From assembly GCA_943788835.1 (NCBI GenBank), contig CALSRU010000004.1, positions 428,300 to 492,299 on the forward strand: 64,000 nt of DNA, written 5' to 3'. The notes under the pieces were generated by a model. The model ran no database searches and was not told the DNA's origin. It saw nothing but the letters and a program-made list of their open reading frames with translations. This stretch comes from an uncultured Pseudomonadales bacterium (GTDB taxonomy: Bacteria; Pseudomonadota; Gammaproteobacteria; Pseudomonadales; UBA7434). This document shows positions 55,173 through 64,000 of the stretch, one piece after another. The position numbers and the translations under genes are program-made. Numbering within the stretch: the first letter of the stretch is position 1; each line of letters opens with the position of its first letter.

Positions 55173-56609
55173 TCAAAGTTCGCTGTTCATCGCGTTCAGT
55201 GTCCTGAGTATATGGGCTATCTTGTAGTCGCTCTCAGCAAATTCCTCTTCGCAGTTTGAATCGGCCACAATGCCACCGCCGCCCCAACAGTAAACTGATT
55301 TATTACCGCTGCTGCTTTCAGTGCCTGTAAATAACAAGCTTCTTATCAATATATTGGAATCCATTTCTCCGTCCCGATTGATGTAAAAGAGCGAGCCGCA
55401 GTAAATTGACCGGCCGTGTGGCTCGAGTTCGTTAATGATTTCCATGGCTCGCTTTTTGGGTGCGCCTGTTACTGAGCCACCCGGCATGCACGCGCTGAGG
55501 AGGTCAAGCGCAGTTGCAGGGTTTTGCAAAGGCAGATGACCACTCACTGTGCTCAAAAGATGGTGGACGTTGCTGTAGGACTTAATTCTGAATAACTCCG
55601 GCACTGATACTGTGCCCGTGGTACAGACCTTGCCAAAATCGTTCCTCATTAAATCAACAATCATTAGGTTCTCGGCCCGATCTTTTTCGGAGGCCGATAG
55701 CTCACTAATCAATTTGGCATCGTGTGCTGCGTCTTCTCCCCGAGGCTTGGTGCCCTTAATAGGTTGCGTAATCGCGCGGCTATCGTGCAAAGCAATAAAC
55801 CTTTCTGGTGAGCAGCTTATGACAGTGGCATTGGGTCGCTTAAGAAAACCGGAAAAAGGCGCTGGGGCAGTGAGTTGAAGCTGTTTAAATGCTTGCCACG
55901 GTTCGCCCTTGTACTGGGCAGTAAACTCGCGAGTTAAGTTGACTTGGTAGCAATCGCCACTGCGTATGTACGCTTGAAGAAACTGAAATTGATCATTGTA
56001 TTGGTGCCAGGCCAGTGAGCTTGTCCATTCAGATGTAAGCCCAAAGCAATCTCTCGCACCCGCATTTTGTTCTTTAGTTTGATCTTGTGTAGCTGTCGCA
56101 GTTGCTAATTGAGTGGTGTCTAATGTGGATGCACTGAACTGGTCGCGCAACGCTTGCCAGGCACTTTTTTCAAGCTTGGCATCAGCGACGAGCCAGCTGC
56201 GCAGAGCGGTGTGATCCTGAATAATTGCCCATTGATAGATGCCCGCATGAGTTGCGGGCCATCGAGCATCCAGCTGGTGCTCAACAGCGGTGAGGTCTTC
56301 TCCTGCATGATAGCTTAGAAGGCCGATAGCACCTGACACAAATGGTAGCCCTATATTCAGGTAGTCTGCGCGCTCAACGGGCGAGGTATATTGCTCAATC
56401 GCCGCTCTGACTCTTGCGAGAGTCGCAGCCGCAGATTCATCTGAATCAGTTTCAATAACGGTGGCGGGGTTTGCCGCAAGAATATCGTAGCGTCCAGCAC
56501 AGCTAGGGACAGAGCTACTTAAAAGTACTGCGTACTGTGAAGTAATAAACTGCTCAAAATAATTAAAGCTAGATGAATCGTATTGAAGCTCAAGTATTCT
56601 AGTAGGCAA
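55173..56609 (-). CDS. pabB: Aminodeoxychorismate synthase component I
   Basis: A 478-residue enzyme that with PabA makes 4-amino-4-deoxychorismate for folate. It has GDCYQVNLTREF, SPERFIAL, the catalytic lysine in QPIKGTKPRG, DLMRNDFGKVCTTGTVSVPELFRIKSYSNVHHLLSTV and MPGGSVTGAPKKRAMEIINELEPHGRSIYCGSLFY, which carries metal-binding glutamate. PabB is preferred to TrpE by the overall sequence and the lack of trp genes nearby. The first possible start is TTG 56609; no ATG is near. Convergent with thrH. Confidence 0.9.
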   Translation of the reverse strand: MPTRILELQYDSSSFNYFEQFITSQYAVLLSSSVPSCAGRYDILAANPATVIETDSDESAAATLARVRAAIEQYTSPVERADYLNIGLPFVSGAIGLLSYHAGEDLTAVEHQLDARWPATHAGIYQWAIIQDHTALRSWLVADAKLEKSAWQALRDQFSASTLDTTQLATATATQDQTKEQNAGARDCFGLTSEWTSSLAWHQYNDQFQFLQAYIRSGDCYQVNLTREFTAQYKGEPWQAFKQLQLTAPAPFSGFLKRPNATVISCSPERFIALHDSRAITQPIKGTKPRGEDAAHDAKLISELSASEKDRAENLMIVDLMRNDFGKVCTTGTVSVPELFRIKSYSNVHHLLSTVSGHLPLQNPATALDLLSACMPGGSVTGAPKKRAMEIINELEPHGRSIYCGSLFYINRDGEMDSNILIRSLLFTGTESSSGNKSVYCWGGGGIVADSNCEEEFAESDYKIAHILRTLNAMNSEL

Positions 56610-57335
56610 AGCGGAAGTACTTCCTGTTCTAGCGTGGGTACTGATGCTGAAATTTTAAATAGGATTAGCTTGGGCGCTGCCGTTCACGATTTACCTGTGT
56701 TGCAAAGGCTGCATCATTCTACCCGCAGTCGACGGTTAGCTTGTAGCCCGACGCGAAGAAATGCAAGTCTGGATTGCGTTAATGCTGCCTCCTCAAATTC
56801 AGACAATCATGCAAATGGTCTATTTGATCAGCTGCATGGTATGCATCGAGTTGGGAGTAAGCCACTGAAAAATATGGCTTTTCAATGCGTTAGCTGTCTT
56901 TCTGCGGCCTCTTTTGGTTTGACATAAGTCGCTAATTCCTATAAGGTTTTCCGGTTTTTTGGCGAGCACCTTGTGCTGGGTTGGCAATGCAGGCGTTATT
57001 GTATTTTTTCCTCGACGGATAAGTTTGGCCTGCGAACAGTGCGCGCTGCGTTTGGCCCACAGCTCGCCTAAATTGTGGCGTCAATTAAAGCTGTAACCGG
57101 AATTGATACAACGTCGAAATCCCTGTAAATAGCACACTGATATCAATCGTTAGTTTTTTTTAAGGTTTAATTTTTAATTGCTAGGAAGGCGCTGAATAGC
57201 GTCTCGTGTGAGTTTCCCGCCAATACTAAACTCTTATTCATTGATTAGCGAAAGGCGTCAAAAGCTACTCGCGCGGTCAATCGTGTACTAACTAAGGTCT
57301 TAAAAACATCCATTCTTTTTGCGAGCTTTTCAAGT
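56610..57335. other. Intergenic region before the carboxylase module
   Basis: About 725 bp lie between divergent genes. A 114-codon frame (56583-56927, plus strand) starts inside pabB on the opposite strand and lacks a ribosome binding site or protein-like composition. The AT-rich part around 57140-57180 is the likely promoter area of the carboxylase operon. No known motif was found. Confidence 0.45.
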
Positions 57336-59060
57336 ATGAAAAAAAATGTTCAGACAGCTTCATTAGATAACCCCTTCGAAGAGGTGACTGATTTAACTTT
57401 TTCGACTCCGGGTCAAGCCACCTATGAACCGGGTATCTATGAAGAGAAGCTCGAAGAGGGCTTTGAGCTGAGGCAGAGACCCTTTACAGCTGCAGGTGAA
57501 CGTAATATTCAAAAGCAGCATTTGAAAGGCCGCATGACGATTTGGGAAAGAATCCGCGTTTTGACCCAAGAAGAGCCAACCATTCTCTACCAAAATTGGG
57601 GGGAAAATCTCGATGGGGCGTCACTGGTTACGGCGATAGTTTCTATTGAAGGGCGCGAGGTGGCTCTCTATGGACACGACTTCACGGTTCGTGCCGGATC
57701 TATGGATGCCACCAATGGCAGTAAGCTAGCCCGACTGTTTGAACTTGCCGGGAAAAGAAGAATTCCGCTAGTTGGCTTAAACGATAGCGCGGGAGCTTAT
57801 ATTCCAGCAGGGGTAGGCGGGCTCGATGGTTATTCGGCAGCCTTCACGGCATTGCGTAAAATCAATGGCGTGGTGCCCAGCATCATGTGTATGTTTGGTT
57901 ATAACGCCGGCGGCGGCGCTTATTTACCACGTCAGGGTAGCTTTCTAATTCAGCCGAAAAATACGTTTTTTGGTCTGACCGGTCCTGGCGTTGTTAAATC
58001 AGTGCTGGGCGAAGACGTAACGGCCGATGAGCTGGGCGGCCCGAATGTGCATAGCCAAACGGGCGTTACCGATTTTGTCGTTGAAGATGAAGTGGCGGCC
58101 TTGTTAAAGGTAAAAGAATTACTGAAGTATTTGCCCAACAATAACGCCCAACTCGCTCCTTACCAAGCCACATCAGATTCGCTCTCGCGCGCTACTTGGG
58201 ATATCGACATCCAATTGAAAAAGGCCTTTAACTCTCCCTCAGGTATGAACACACCCCTGGATATTGGCATTTTGGTTCAGCAAATCTGCGATCATGGCGA
58301 CTATTTAGAGGTGCAAGAAACCCGTGCTCGCAACACGGTAACGGCGTTGGGTCGCCTGGGTGGCAATGTGGTTGGTTTTGTGGCCAACAACAGTGCCGTT
58401 TCGTCGGGCCAGATTGATATTCAAGCGGCCTATAAAAATGCGCGTTTTGTTAGATTTTGTAACCTCTACAATATTCCGATGATCTTTATCGAAGATACCA
58501 CGGGCTTTTTGCCTGGTAGTGAGCAGGAGTCAGGGGGTATTGTTCAAGCGGGCCGGGCTATGCTCGATGCAATTATTGATGTTCGCACGCCGCGATTCTT
58601 GCTTATCGTACGTAACGCTTTTGGAGGCGCTTATGCCGCCTTTAATAGTTACGAAACCGGTGCCGATTTTGTTGTGGCCCTGCCTACCACTCGGCTAGCA
58701 GTCATGGGGCCAGCTGGGGTTCAATTCGTTTATAAGGACGAGCTACGGCGAATTACGAAAGAGGCTCGGCAGATGCGTGAGGTGCAACAGGAAAAACTCG
58801 TGTCCGAAGGCGTTGCACAAGATGATGCGTTGTTGCAGGCCAAAGTGGTGGCCGCGAACTGGATCAAAGAGCAAGAGTCGCTGCTCCAAAAGCGCTATGA
58901 AGATGAAATCATGAATCCTAAAGAAGCATTAAGCTTGGGTTCCGTGTCACAAATTGCTATGCCGCATGAGCTGAGAAGTTTGCTGGGGCGGCAGTTAGAG
59001 TCCTATTTGAAAACCTACCAACCCGGCCCCTTAACCAGTGTGCAAAGGGAGTTCCATTAA
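57336..59060 (+). CDS. Acyl-CoA carboxylase carboxyltransferase (beta) subunit, probably propionyl-CoA
   Basis: A 574-residue crotonase-fold carboxyltransferase. The N-terminal half has [49 protein letters not shown] and the oxyanion loop [15 protein letters not shown]. The C-terminal half has [55 protein letters not shown] and [16 protein letters not shown]. It moves carboxyl from biotin to the acyl-CoA. The biotin carboxylase gene and methylmalonyl-CoA mutase downstream suggest propionyl-CoA as substrate, giving methylmalonyl-CoA; this is from context. Confidence 0.88.
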   Translation: MKKNVQTASLDNPFEEVTDLTFSTPGQATYEPGIYEEKLEEGFELRQRPFTAAGERNIQKQHLKGRMTIWERIRVLTQEEPTILYQNWGENLDGASLVTAIVSIEGREVALYGHDFTVRAGSMDATNGSKLARLFELAGKRRIPLVGLNDSAGAYIPAGVGGLDGYSAAFTALRKINGVVPSIMCMFGYNAGGGAYLPRQGSFLIQPKNTFFGLTGPGVVKSVLGEDVTADELGGPNVHSQTGVTDFVVEDEVAALLKVKELLKYLPNNNAQLAPYQATSDSLSRATWDIDIQLKKAFNSPSGMNTPLDIGILVQQICDHGDYLEVQETRARNTVTALGRLGGNVVGFVANNSAVSSGQIDIQAAYKNARFVRFCNLYNIPMIFIEDTTGFLPGSEQESGGIVQAGRAMLDAIIDVRTPRFLLIVRNAFGGAYAAFNSYETGADFVVALPTTRLAVMGPAGVQFVYKDELRRITKEARQMREVQQEKLVSEGVAQDDALLQAKVVAANWIKEQESLLQKRYEDEIMNPKEALSLGSVSQIAMPHELRSLLGRQLESYLKTYQPGPLTSVQREFH

Positions 59061-59062
59061 TA

Positions 59063-59164
59063 GTGCTCAATCGTCGTGCACTGGTCACAGGCGCAACAGC
59101 ACTAAAGGCTTTAAAGAACGACGAGTCATTGATCAGTATCAAGCCTGTATCGAAAAAATTATGA
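59063..59164 (+). CDS. Possible 33-residue ORF between carboxylase genes
   Basis: Starts with GTG two bases after the preceding stop, ends TGA at 59162, and fills nearly the whole gap before the biotin carboxylase. The product is basic (ends KPVSKKL). GGGAG lies 11 nt before the start. The stop overlaps the next gene's ribosome binding site (GAGGA), a layout seen in coupled operons. No family match; may be chance. Confidence 0.25.
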   Translation: MLNRRALVTGATALKALKNDESLISIKPVSKKL

Positions 59165-59174
59165 GGATGTTACG

Positions 59175-62054
59175 TTGAGTTTGAATAGCTACGGTAAAAA
59201 TCCACTGGTTCACAGTGATAGAACGCTCGGTGACCACCGCGTTGATTGGGTGGCAAGTTTTTGTGTGCGCGCTATGCGCCCCTTGATTATTTGTCGAGGG
59301 CCCATCCGCAAAGAGGCAATGGATGTTTTTTGTGAAATGGGAATTGAAGATTACGGTATTTTACTGTCTGAGAAAGACTCTATCACCTATCCCAACGCGC
59401 TGTCACCGGAACTGCGAATTATAAAAAATTCAAGCCGTATCCATCGGGTACCCGACTACAGCGGAGCCAGCAAAGAAGAGCGCGTGCAGCGGATTGAGCA
59501 GATTATTAAGATCGCTCATGAAAACAATTATGATTCGATTTTTGCCGGCTATGGTTTCATGGCCGAAGACGAAGGCATGGTAGCTAGCATGGAAGCCGCA
59601 GGGCTGATGTTTATCGGCCCTTGTTCTCAAACCGTTCACTCGGCTGGCCTAAAAGATGAAGCGAAAAGAACGGCATTGAAAGTCGGTGTGAGCGTCACCC
59701 CAGGCATTGATAATGCTACGGCTTTGGCACTGCTGCGTAAACACCCCTCCCAAGAAGCATTAGAGGCTTTGGTGGACAAGCATAAGCTAGTGGTCGACCG
59801 GGCCGCTCTGACTGATCAAAGTATTAACCTGACTGCTAAGGCTGATGCCATTTTGGCTGCGGGTTATAGTGCAGGCGTTGATCTTTATACGATCGCCGAG
59901 CTGCAAACAGAAATCGAGCAAGCCGTTATCGACATGTACGATAGCTACCCCGATAACCGTATCCGACTCAAGGCCATCGGCGGCGGTGGTGGCAAGGGGC
60001 AGCGTATACTTGCGGCGCCTTCTTCATTCGACGGCGACCGGGCAGCACAAATAAAATCCGCTGCTGCACAAGCACCGAGCTGCGTACTAGAAATTCTTAA
60101 TGAAGTAAAAACTACGGGAGTGGGCGATAACAAAAACGTTCTCGTGGAGCTTAATATTGAAACGACACGCCACCAAGAAATTCAAGTGGTCGGCAACGGC
60201 AGTTGGTGTGTCACGATGGGTGCGAGAGATTGCAGTTTGCAAATGCACGAGCAGAAACTTTTGGAAGTTTCATCCACTCACGAATCAATCGTGGCCTCCA
60301 TTCAAACTGAAAAGAATTCATTAGCAAACGGGGCCGGGAGTAAGGCCGCGCTTGCTACGTTAGAGCAAGATCTAATCACCCTCGATGCGATGGAGGACGA
60401 GGCGGCTCGTTTTGGCGCCGCGGTAGGGCTTGACTCGGTTTCTACCTTCGAATGCATTGTCGATCGGGGCAACCATTTTTTCATGGAAATGAATACCCGT
60501 ATTCAGGTTGAGCATCGAGTTACGGAGCTGTGTTACGAGCTTGAATTCGTCAACCCTGACAATGCCAACGAGAGTTTCGTGGTAAGTTCGCTCGTTGAGT
60601 TAATGGTTTTGTTAGCAAAGCACGGTAAACGCTTGCCCAAGCCGACACGATTGGTCCGTAAGAATAGCTCGGTCGAGGCGCGTTTAAACGCCACTAACGC
60701 TGCACTGCAGCCACATGCCGGCGGTATGATCGAGTGGTGGTCTGGATCCCACCCACATGAAATACGAGATGATCAAGGTATTTCATTGCCTAACCCTGAT
60801 ACGGGCGTATTCATGAAGTATAAGCTAGCTGGAGCCTATGACAGTAATATTGCGCTGTTGTTAACGCATGGCGACGACAGGCTCAATAGCTACGAGCGCT
60901 TGGCTGAAATTATTCGGCAAACGAGCATTACGGGTGAAGACCTCAGCACCAATATCGATTTTCATTACGGTCTAGTGAATTGGTTTATCGGCACGAACAT
61001 TGAGGCCCGCCCAACCACTAAATTTATCGTGCCTTACCTGACAGCAGTGGGCCTACTCAAACAGGCAGCTGCAAATATTGATCTGAGCTATATTTTTCAC
61101 GCTACGGGTGAAAAGTTTGCCGCTCAAGGTGAGTCAGCTGAGGATCAGTTGGTATTGCGAAAAATTGTTGAGCGAAAAACATCCCTTATTTTGCGACCCA
61201 TCGAAATTTTATTCGACAGTCCTCATTTACTAGCTGGCTGGCTTAGCGTGCATCATGAGGCATTTAGTATCGGTTTAGATAAAAGCGTGACGTGGAATTC
61301 AAATCCGGTTGAATTGCTCGCTGATCTGTATCACTTTTTAAATATGGACTTTGAACCGAGTCGTTTCGCTCAAAATCTTATCTGGGATCATGATCAAGCG
61401 ATATTGAGTAGCGCACTAGATTTTTACCAAGAGCTTAATGAGCGCTTAGGTACAAATGAGTTTGCTGAAATAAACGCGCTGCTGCACAATCAAAAAGTTC
61501 CAGCAAATTCTGCAATGAGTGACAAACAATGGCAGGAAGTACAAGCTGCTCATCGTGGCTTCCAAGCTGGCCTCAATGTGCTAAAACTACTGCCTTATTT
61601 AGCGGCTAGTACTGAGTTTTATGGTCTGTCGGTAGCCGATGATTTGAGCATTTCAATTCCTCCGCATTTACTCGATGAGTCATTGCAAACTGAAATGCAG
61701 AAAGTTTTGGCACCGCCACCTACCGCAAAGTCCGATGAGATAATAGCGGTTTCTGGCGGTATGTTTTATGCCCGAGAAGCGCCAGGTATGGATGCCTACG
61801 TTAATGCAGGCGACCATTTTGAAGCAGGGGATGTTTTATATATTGTTGAGGTCATGAAAATGTTCAACAAGGTCACGGCGCCGTTCTCAGGCACTGTCGT
61901 CAAAAGCTTAATAGAGGGGGACGGCATGATCATTTCAAAAGGCCAAGCGTTGTTTAATGTTAAGCCCGATGAGGAATTCGTTATAGACGACCCCGGTAAA
62001 TTGGCGGCGCTGCGAAAAAGTAATGCCAACTTATTCTTAGGCAGCAATTCATAA
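59175..62054 (+). CDS. Biotin carboxylase-biotin carboxyl carrier fusion, divergent
   Basis: A 959-residue enzyme that carboxylates its own biotin using ATP and bicarbonate. The biotin carboxylase part begins MRPLIICRGPIRKEAMDVF. It shows AGYGFMAEDEGMV, an ATP-grasp glycine loop GGGGKGQR (about 268-275), RDCSLQMHEQKLLEVSS and MNTRIQVEHR (439-448, where the usual proline after His is Arg). About 90 residues separate the N-terminal Rossmann part from the glycine loop, much more than usual. Residues 600-870 are a long region without a clear domain. The C terminus is a biotinyl domain with Lys895 in VEVMKMFNKV. The start is TTG, with GAGGA 7 nt upstream. It acts with the upstream beta subunit. 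Confidence 0.85.
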   Translation: MSLNSYGKNPLVHSDRTLGDHRVDWVASFCVRAMRPLIICRGPIRKEAMDVFCEMGIEDYGILLSEKDSITYPNALSPELRIIKNSSRIHRVPDYSGASKEERVQRIEQIIKIAHENNYDSIFAGYGFMAEDEGMVASMEAAGLMFIGPCSQTVHSAGLKDEAKRTALKVGVSVTPGIDNATALALLRKHPSQEALEALVDKHKLVVDRAALTDQSINLTAKADAILAAGYSAGVDLYTIAELQTEIEQAVIDMYDSYPDNRIRLKAIGGGGGKGQRILAAPSSFDGDRAAQIKSAAAQAPSCVLEILNEVKTTGVGDNKNVLVELNIETTRHQEIQVVGNGSWCVTMGARDCSLQMHEQKLLEVSSTHESIVASIQTEKNSLANGAGSKAALATLEQDLITLDAMEDEAARFGAAVGLDSVSTFECIVDRGNHFFMEMNTRIQVEHRVTELCYELEFVNPDNANESFVVSSLVELMVLLAKHGKRLPKPTRLVRKNSSVEARLNATNAALQPHAGGMIEWWSGSHPHEIRDDQGISLPNPDTGVFMKYKLAGAYDSNIALLLTHGDDRLNSYERLAEIIRQTSITGEDLSTNIDFHYGLVNWFIGTNIEARPTTKFIVPYLTAVGLLKQAAANIDLSYIFHATGEKFAAQGESAEDQLVLRKIVERKTSLILRPIEILFDSPHLLAGWLSVHHEAFSIGLDKSVTWNSNPVELLADLYHFLNMDFEPSRFAQNLIWDHDQAILSSALDFYQELNERLGTNEFAEINALLHNQKVPANSAMSDKQWQEVQAAHRGFQAGLNVLKLLPYLAASTEFYGLSVADDLSISIPPHLLDESLQTEMQKVLAPPPTAKSDEIIAVSGGMFYAREAPGMDAYVNAGDHFEAGDVLYIVEVMKMFNKVTAPFSGTVVKSLIEGDGMIISKGQALFNVKPDEEFVIDDPGKLAALRKSNANLFLGSNS

Positions 62055-62115
62055 ATGGCCCTGCACATTTAGCGCATGTTAATAAGCCTATTAATCAACG
62101 TTCATTAAAGGTCCT

Positions 62116-64000
62116 ATGTCGAAAAAAACGTATTCTCCCAAAGCGGTCAATAAAAAAACGTGGCGTATTGCGGCCGAAAAATCACTCAAGGGGAAGTCTC
62201 TGGATGAGCTGACTTGGCATACACCTGAAGGCATTGACGTAAAGCCCCTTTATACCCAAGAGGATGTTGCGGGCCTTGAATTTGCTGACACTATGCCTGG
62301 GTTTGAACCCTTTGTTCGAGGCCCTCAAGCCACTATGTATGCCGGTCGGCCTTGGACTATTCGGCAGTATGCAGGTTTTTCAACGGCGACTGAATCGAAC
62401 GCTTTTTATCGTCAGGCGCTGGCAGCAGGCGGTCAGGGCGTTTCGGTGGCATTCGATCTAGCGACCCACCGCGGTTATGATTCAGATCATGCGAGGGTAG
62501 CCGGTGATGTTGGCAAAGCTGGTGTGGCTATTGACTCCGTTGAGGATATGAAGATTTTGTTTGATGGCATTCCTTTGGATGGTGTGTCGGTATCCATGAC
62601 GATGAATGGGGCGGTGCTGCCTATTTTAGCAGGGTACATTGTAGCTGCTGAAGAGCAGGGAGTAAGTCCAGCACAACTGACCGGCACCATCCAGAATGAT
62701 ATTCTTAAAGAATTCATGGTGCGTAACACCTACATTTATCCACCATTGCCTTCAATGCGCATTATTGGCGACATCATCGCGTATTGCTCTGAGCACATGC
62801 CGCGTTTCAACACGATTTCAATTTCAGGCTATCACATCCAAGAAGCTGGGGCTGATGCGTCGCTCGAACTGGCTTATACGCTGGCTGATGGAAAAGAATA
62901 CATTCGCACGGCTCTTGCCGCAGGTCTAGATATAGACGACTTCGCCCCACGCCTCTCGTTTTTTTGGGGCATTGGCATGAACTTTTATATGGAGGTGGCA
63001 AAGCTTCGCGCCGCGCGACTATTGTGGTCAAAAATCGTCGAGGAGTTTTCGCCTAAAAATGAGCGCTCTAAAATGTTGCGCACTCATAGTCAGACGTCGG
63101 GCTGGTCATTGACCGAGCAAGATCCCTATAACAACGTCGTACGCACGACCATTGAAGCGATGGCAGCCGTGTTTGGCGGAACGCAAAGTCTGCATACCAA
63201 TGCTTTAGACGAAGCTATTGCTTTGCCGACGAAATTCTCTTCGCGAATTGCACGTAATACCCAGTTAGTTATTCAGGAAGAGTCCGGCATAACGAATGTG
63301 GTTGACCCCTGGGGCGGCTCGTATTTCATGGAAAATCTAACACATGAGCTAGGCGAAAAGGCGTGGGCATTAATTGAAGAGATCGAAGCGCAAGGCGGAA
63401 TGGCTAAAGCAGTCGAGTCCGGCTTGCCTAAACTGCGCATTGAAGAAGCAGCGGCTAAAAAACAAGCTCGGATTGATCGCGGCGAAGATGTTATTGTTGG
63501 GGTCAACAAATACAAGCTTGCCGAAGAGGAAGAAGTCGATATATTGGATATCGACAATGTTGCGGTGCGCGATGAGCAAATAGAGCGCTTGCAAAAAATT
63601 CGCGGCACGCGTGATACTAAAGCGGTTAATGCAGCACTCGCTCAGATCACACAAGCTGCTGAATCGGGGCAAGGTAATCTGCTGGAGCTGTCGGTGTCCG
63701 CTGTACGTGCACGCGCTACCGTCGGTGAAATTTCGGATGCGATGGAACAAAGCTTCGGCCGCTTTAAGGCCAGCAGCCAAACCGTAGCGGGCGTTTATGG
63801 TGCCGCATATAAAGAGGATCGGGAGTGGATGGATATTAGCCAGGATATCGACGCGTTTAGCCAAGAGTATGGCCGAAGGCCCCGCATACTCGTTTGTAAA
63901 ATGGGGCAAGATGGACATGATCGAGGCGCTAAGGTAGTGGCTACTGCATTTGCTGATGTGGGTTTTGATGTTGATCTGTCCCCGATGTTTGCGACCCCCG
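62116..64000 (+). CDS. mcm: Methylmalonyl-CoA mutase large subunit (truncated by window end)
   Basis: At least 628 residues; the stop lies beyond the window. An adenosylcobalamin enzyme that converts methylmalonyl-CoA to succinyl-CoA. The TIM-barrel half shows [58 protein letters not shown] and [12 protein letters not shown]-type [16 protein letters not shown]. The C-terminal cobalamin domain begins at [19 protein letters not shown], with the cobalt-ligand His601 in DGHDRG. ATG 62116 begins [16 protein letters not shown]. It completes the propionyl-CoA to succinyl-CoA route with the two carboxylase genes. Confidence 0.95.
   Translation, partial: MSKKTYSPKAVNKKTWRIAAEKSLKGKSLDELTWHTPEGIDVKPLYTQEDVAGLEFADTMPGFEPFVRGPQATMYAGRPWTIRQYAGFSTATESNAFYRQALAAGGQGVSVAFDLATHRGYDSDHARVAGDVGKAGVAIDSVEDMKILFDGIPLDGVSVSMTMNGAVLPILAGYIVAAEEQGVSPAQLTGTIQNDILKEFMVRNTYIYPPLPSMRIIGDIIAYCSEHMPRFNTISISGYHIQEAGADASLELAYTLADGKEYIRTALAAGLDIDDFAPRLSFFWGIGMNFYMEVAKLRAARLLWSKIVEEFSPKNERSKMLRTHSQTSGWSLTEQDPYNNVVRTTIEAMAAVFGGTQSLHTNALDEAIALPTKFSSRIARNTQLVIQEESGITNVVDPWGGSYFMENLTHELGEKAWALIEEIEAQGGMAKAVESGLPKLRIEEAAAKKQARIDRGEDVIVGVNKYKLAEEEEVDILDIDNVAVRDEQIERLQKIRGTRDTKAVNAALAQITQAAESGQGNLLELSVSAVRARATVGEISDAMEQSFGRFKASSQTVAGVYGAAYKEDREWMDISQDIDAFSQEYGRRPRILVCKMGQDGHDRGAKVVATAFADVGFDVDLSPMFATP

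Noticed and set aside
56583-56927. 114-codon frame overlapping the start of pabB on the other strand
   Set aside because: No ribosome binding site; Ser/Arg/His/Cys-rich translation without structure-like pattern.

Overview
The window looks like part of the chromosome of a free-living, probably marine gammaproteobacterium. The order cysB then thrH, the long form of dapD, uup, prc, the class I fumarase and the gor and pyk sequences all read as gammaproteobacterial, with affinities to the Pseudomonadales/Cellvibrionales side. Base composition is mixed, genes are densely packed, and I see no phage, insertion sequence, CRISPR array, rRNA or tRNA. The genus cannot be named from this sequence alone.

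Layout. 1-2.3 kb: truncated FAD oxidoreductase, small hypothetical genes and a poorly coding stretch. 2.5-4.9 kb: a large secreted protein ending in a Gly-Ser-Lys repeat tail. 5.6-17.1 kb: housekeeping and accessory enzymes (alpha/beta hydrolase, MAPEG, NTF2-like, PQQ-type sugar dehydrogenase, an exonuclease/GIY-YIG nuclease fusion, RNA m5U methyltransferase, glutathione reductase, Prc protease). 17.4-25.4 kb: fxsA, groES-groEL under a perfect CIRCE operator, a PuuD-like membrane protein, a coiled-coil membrane protein, fumarase and pyruvate kinase. 25.5-40.9 kb: a phosphate island containing a secreted beta-helix-like protein, a TonB-dependent receptor, phoB-phoR, pstS-pstC-pstA-pstB-phoU, and Pit with its DUF47 partner. 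41-57 kb: aldehyde dehydrogenase, panD, dapD, ArsC-like protein, pseudouridine synthase, histone-H1-like protein, mscL, uup, alr, fructosamine kinase, 5'-nucleotidase, cysB, thrH and pabB. 57.3-64 kb: a propionyl-CoA/methylmalonyl-CoA module made of a carboxyltransferase, an unusually long biotin carboxylase-BCCP fusion and methylmalonyl-CoA mutase, which runs off the right edge.

The most interesting part is the phosphate island. Matches to the 11-bp-periodic Pho box precede phoB and pstS. Others precede, on the minus strand, the TonB-dependent receptor and the secreted protein downstream of it. In most cases a -10-like hexamer lies 10 to 11 bp after the last repeat. I infer that the receptor and the secreted protein form a phosphate-starvation outer-membrane uptake pair working with Pst (inner membrane, high affinity), while Pit/DUF47 gives low-affinity uptake. 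The ligand is not visible from sequence.

Other points worth following are the HrcA/CIRCE-type control of groESL, the divergent carboxylase fusion, a 25-codon leader ORF abutting the 5'-nucleotidase gene, and several small proteins.
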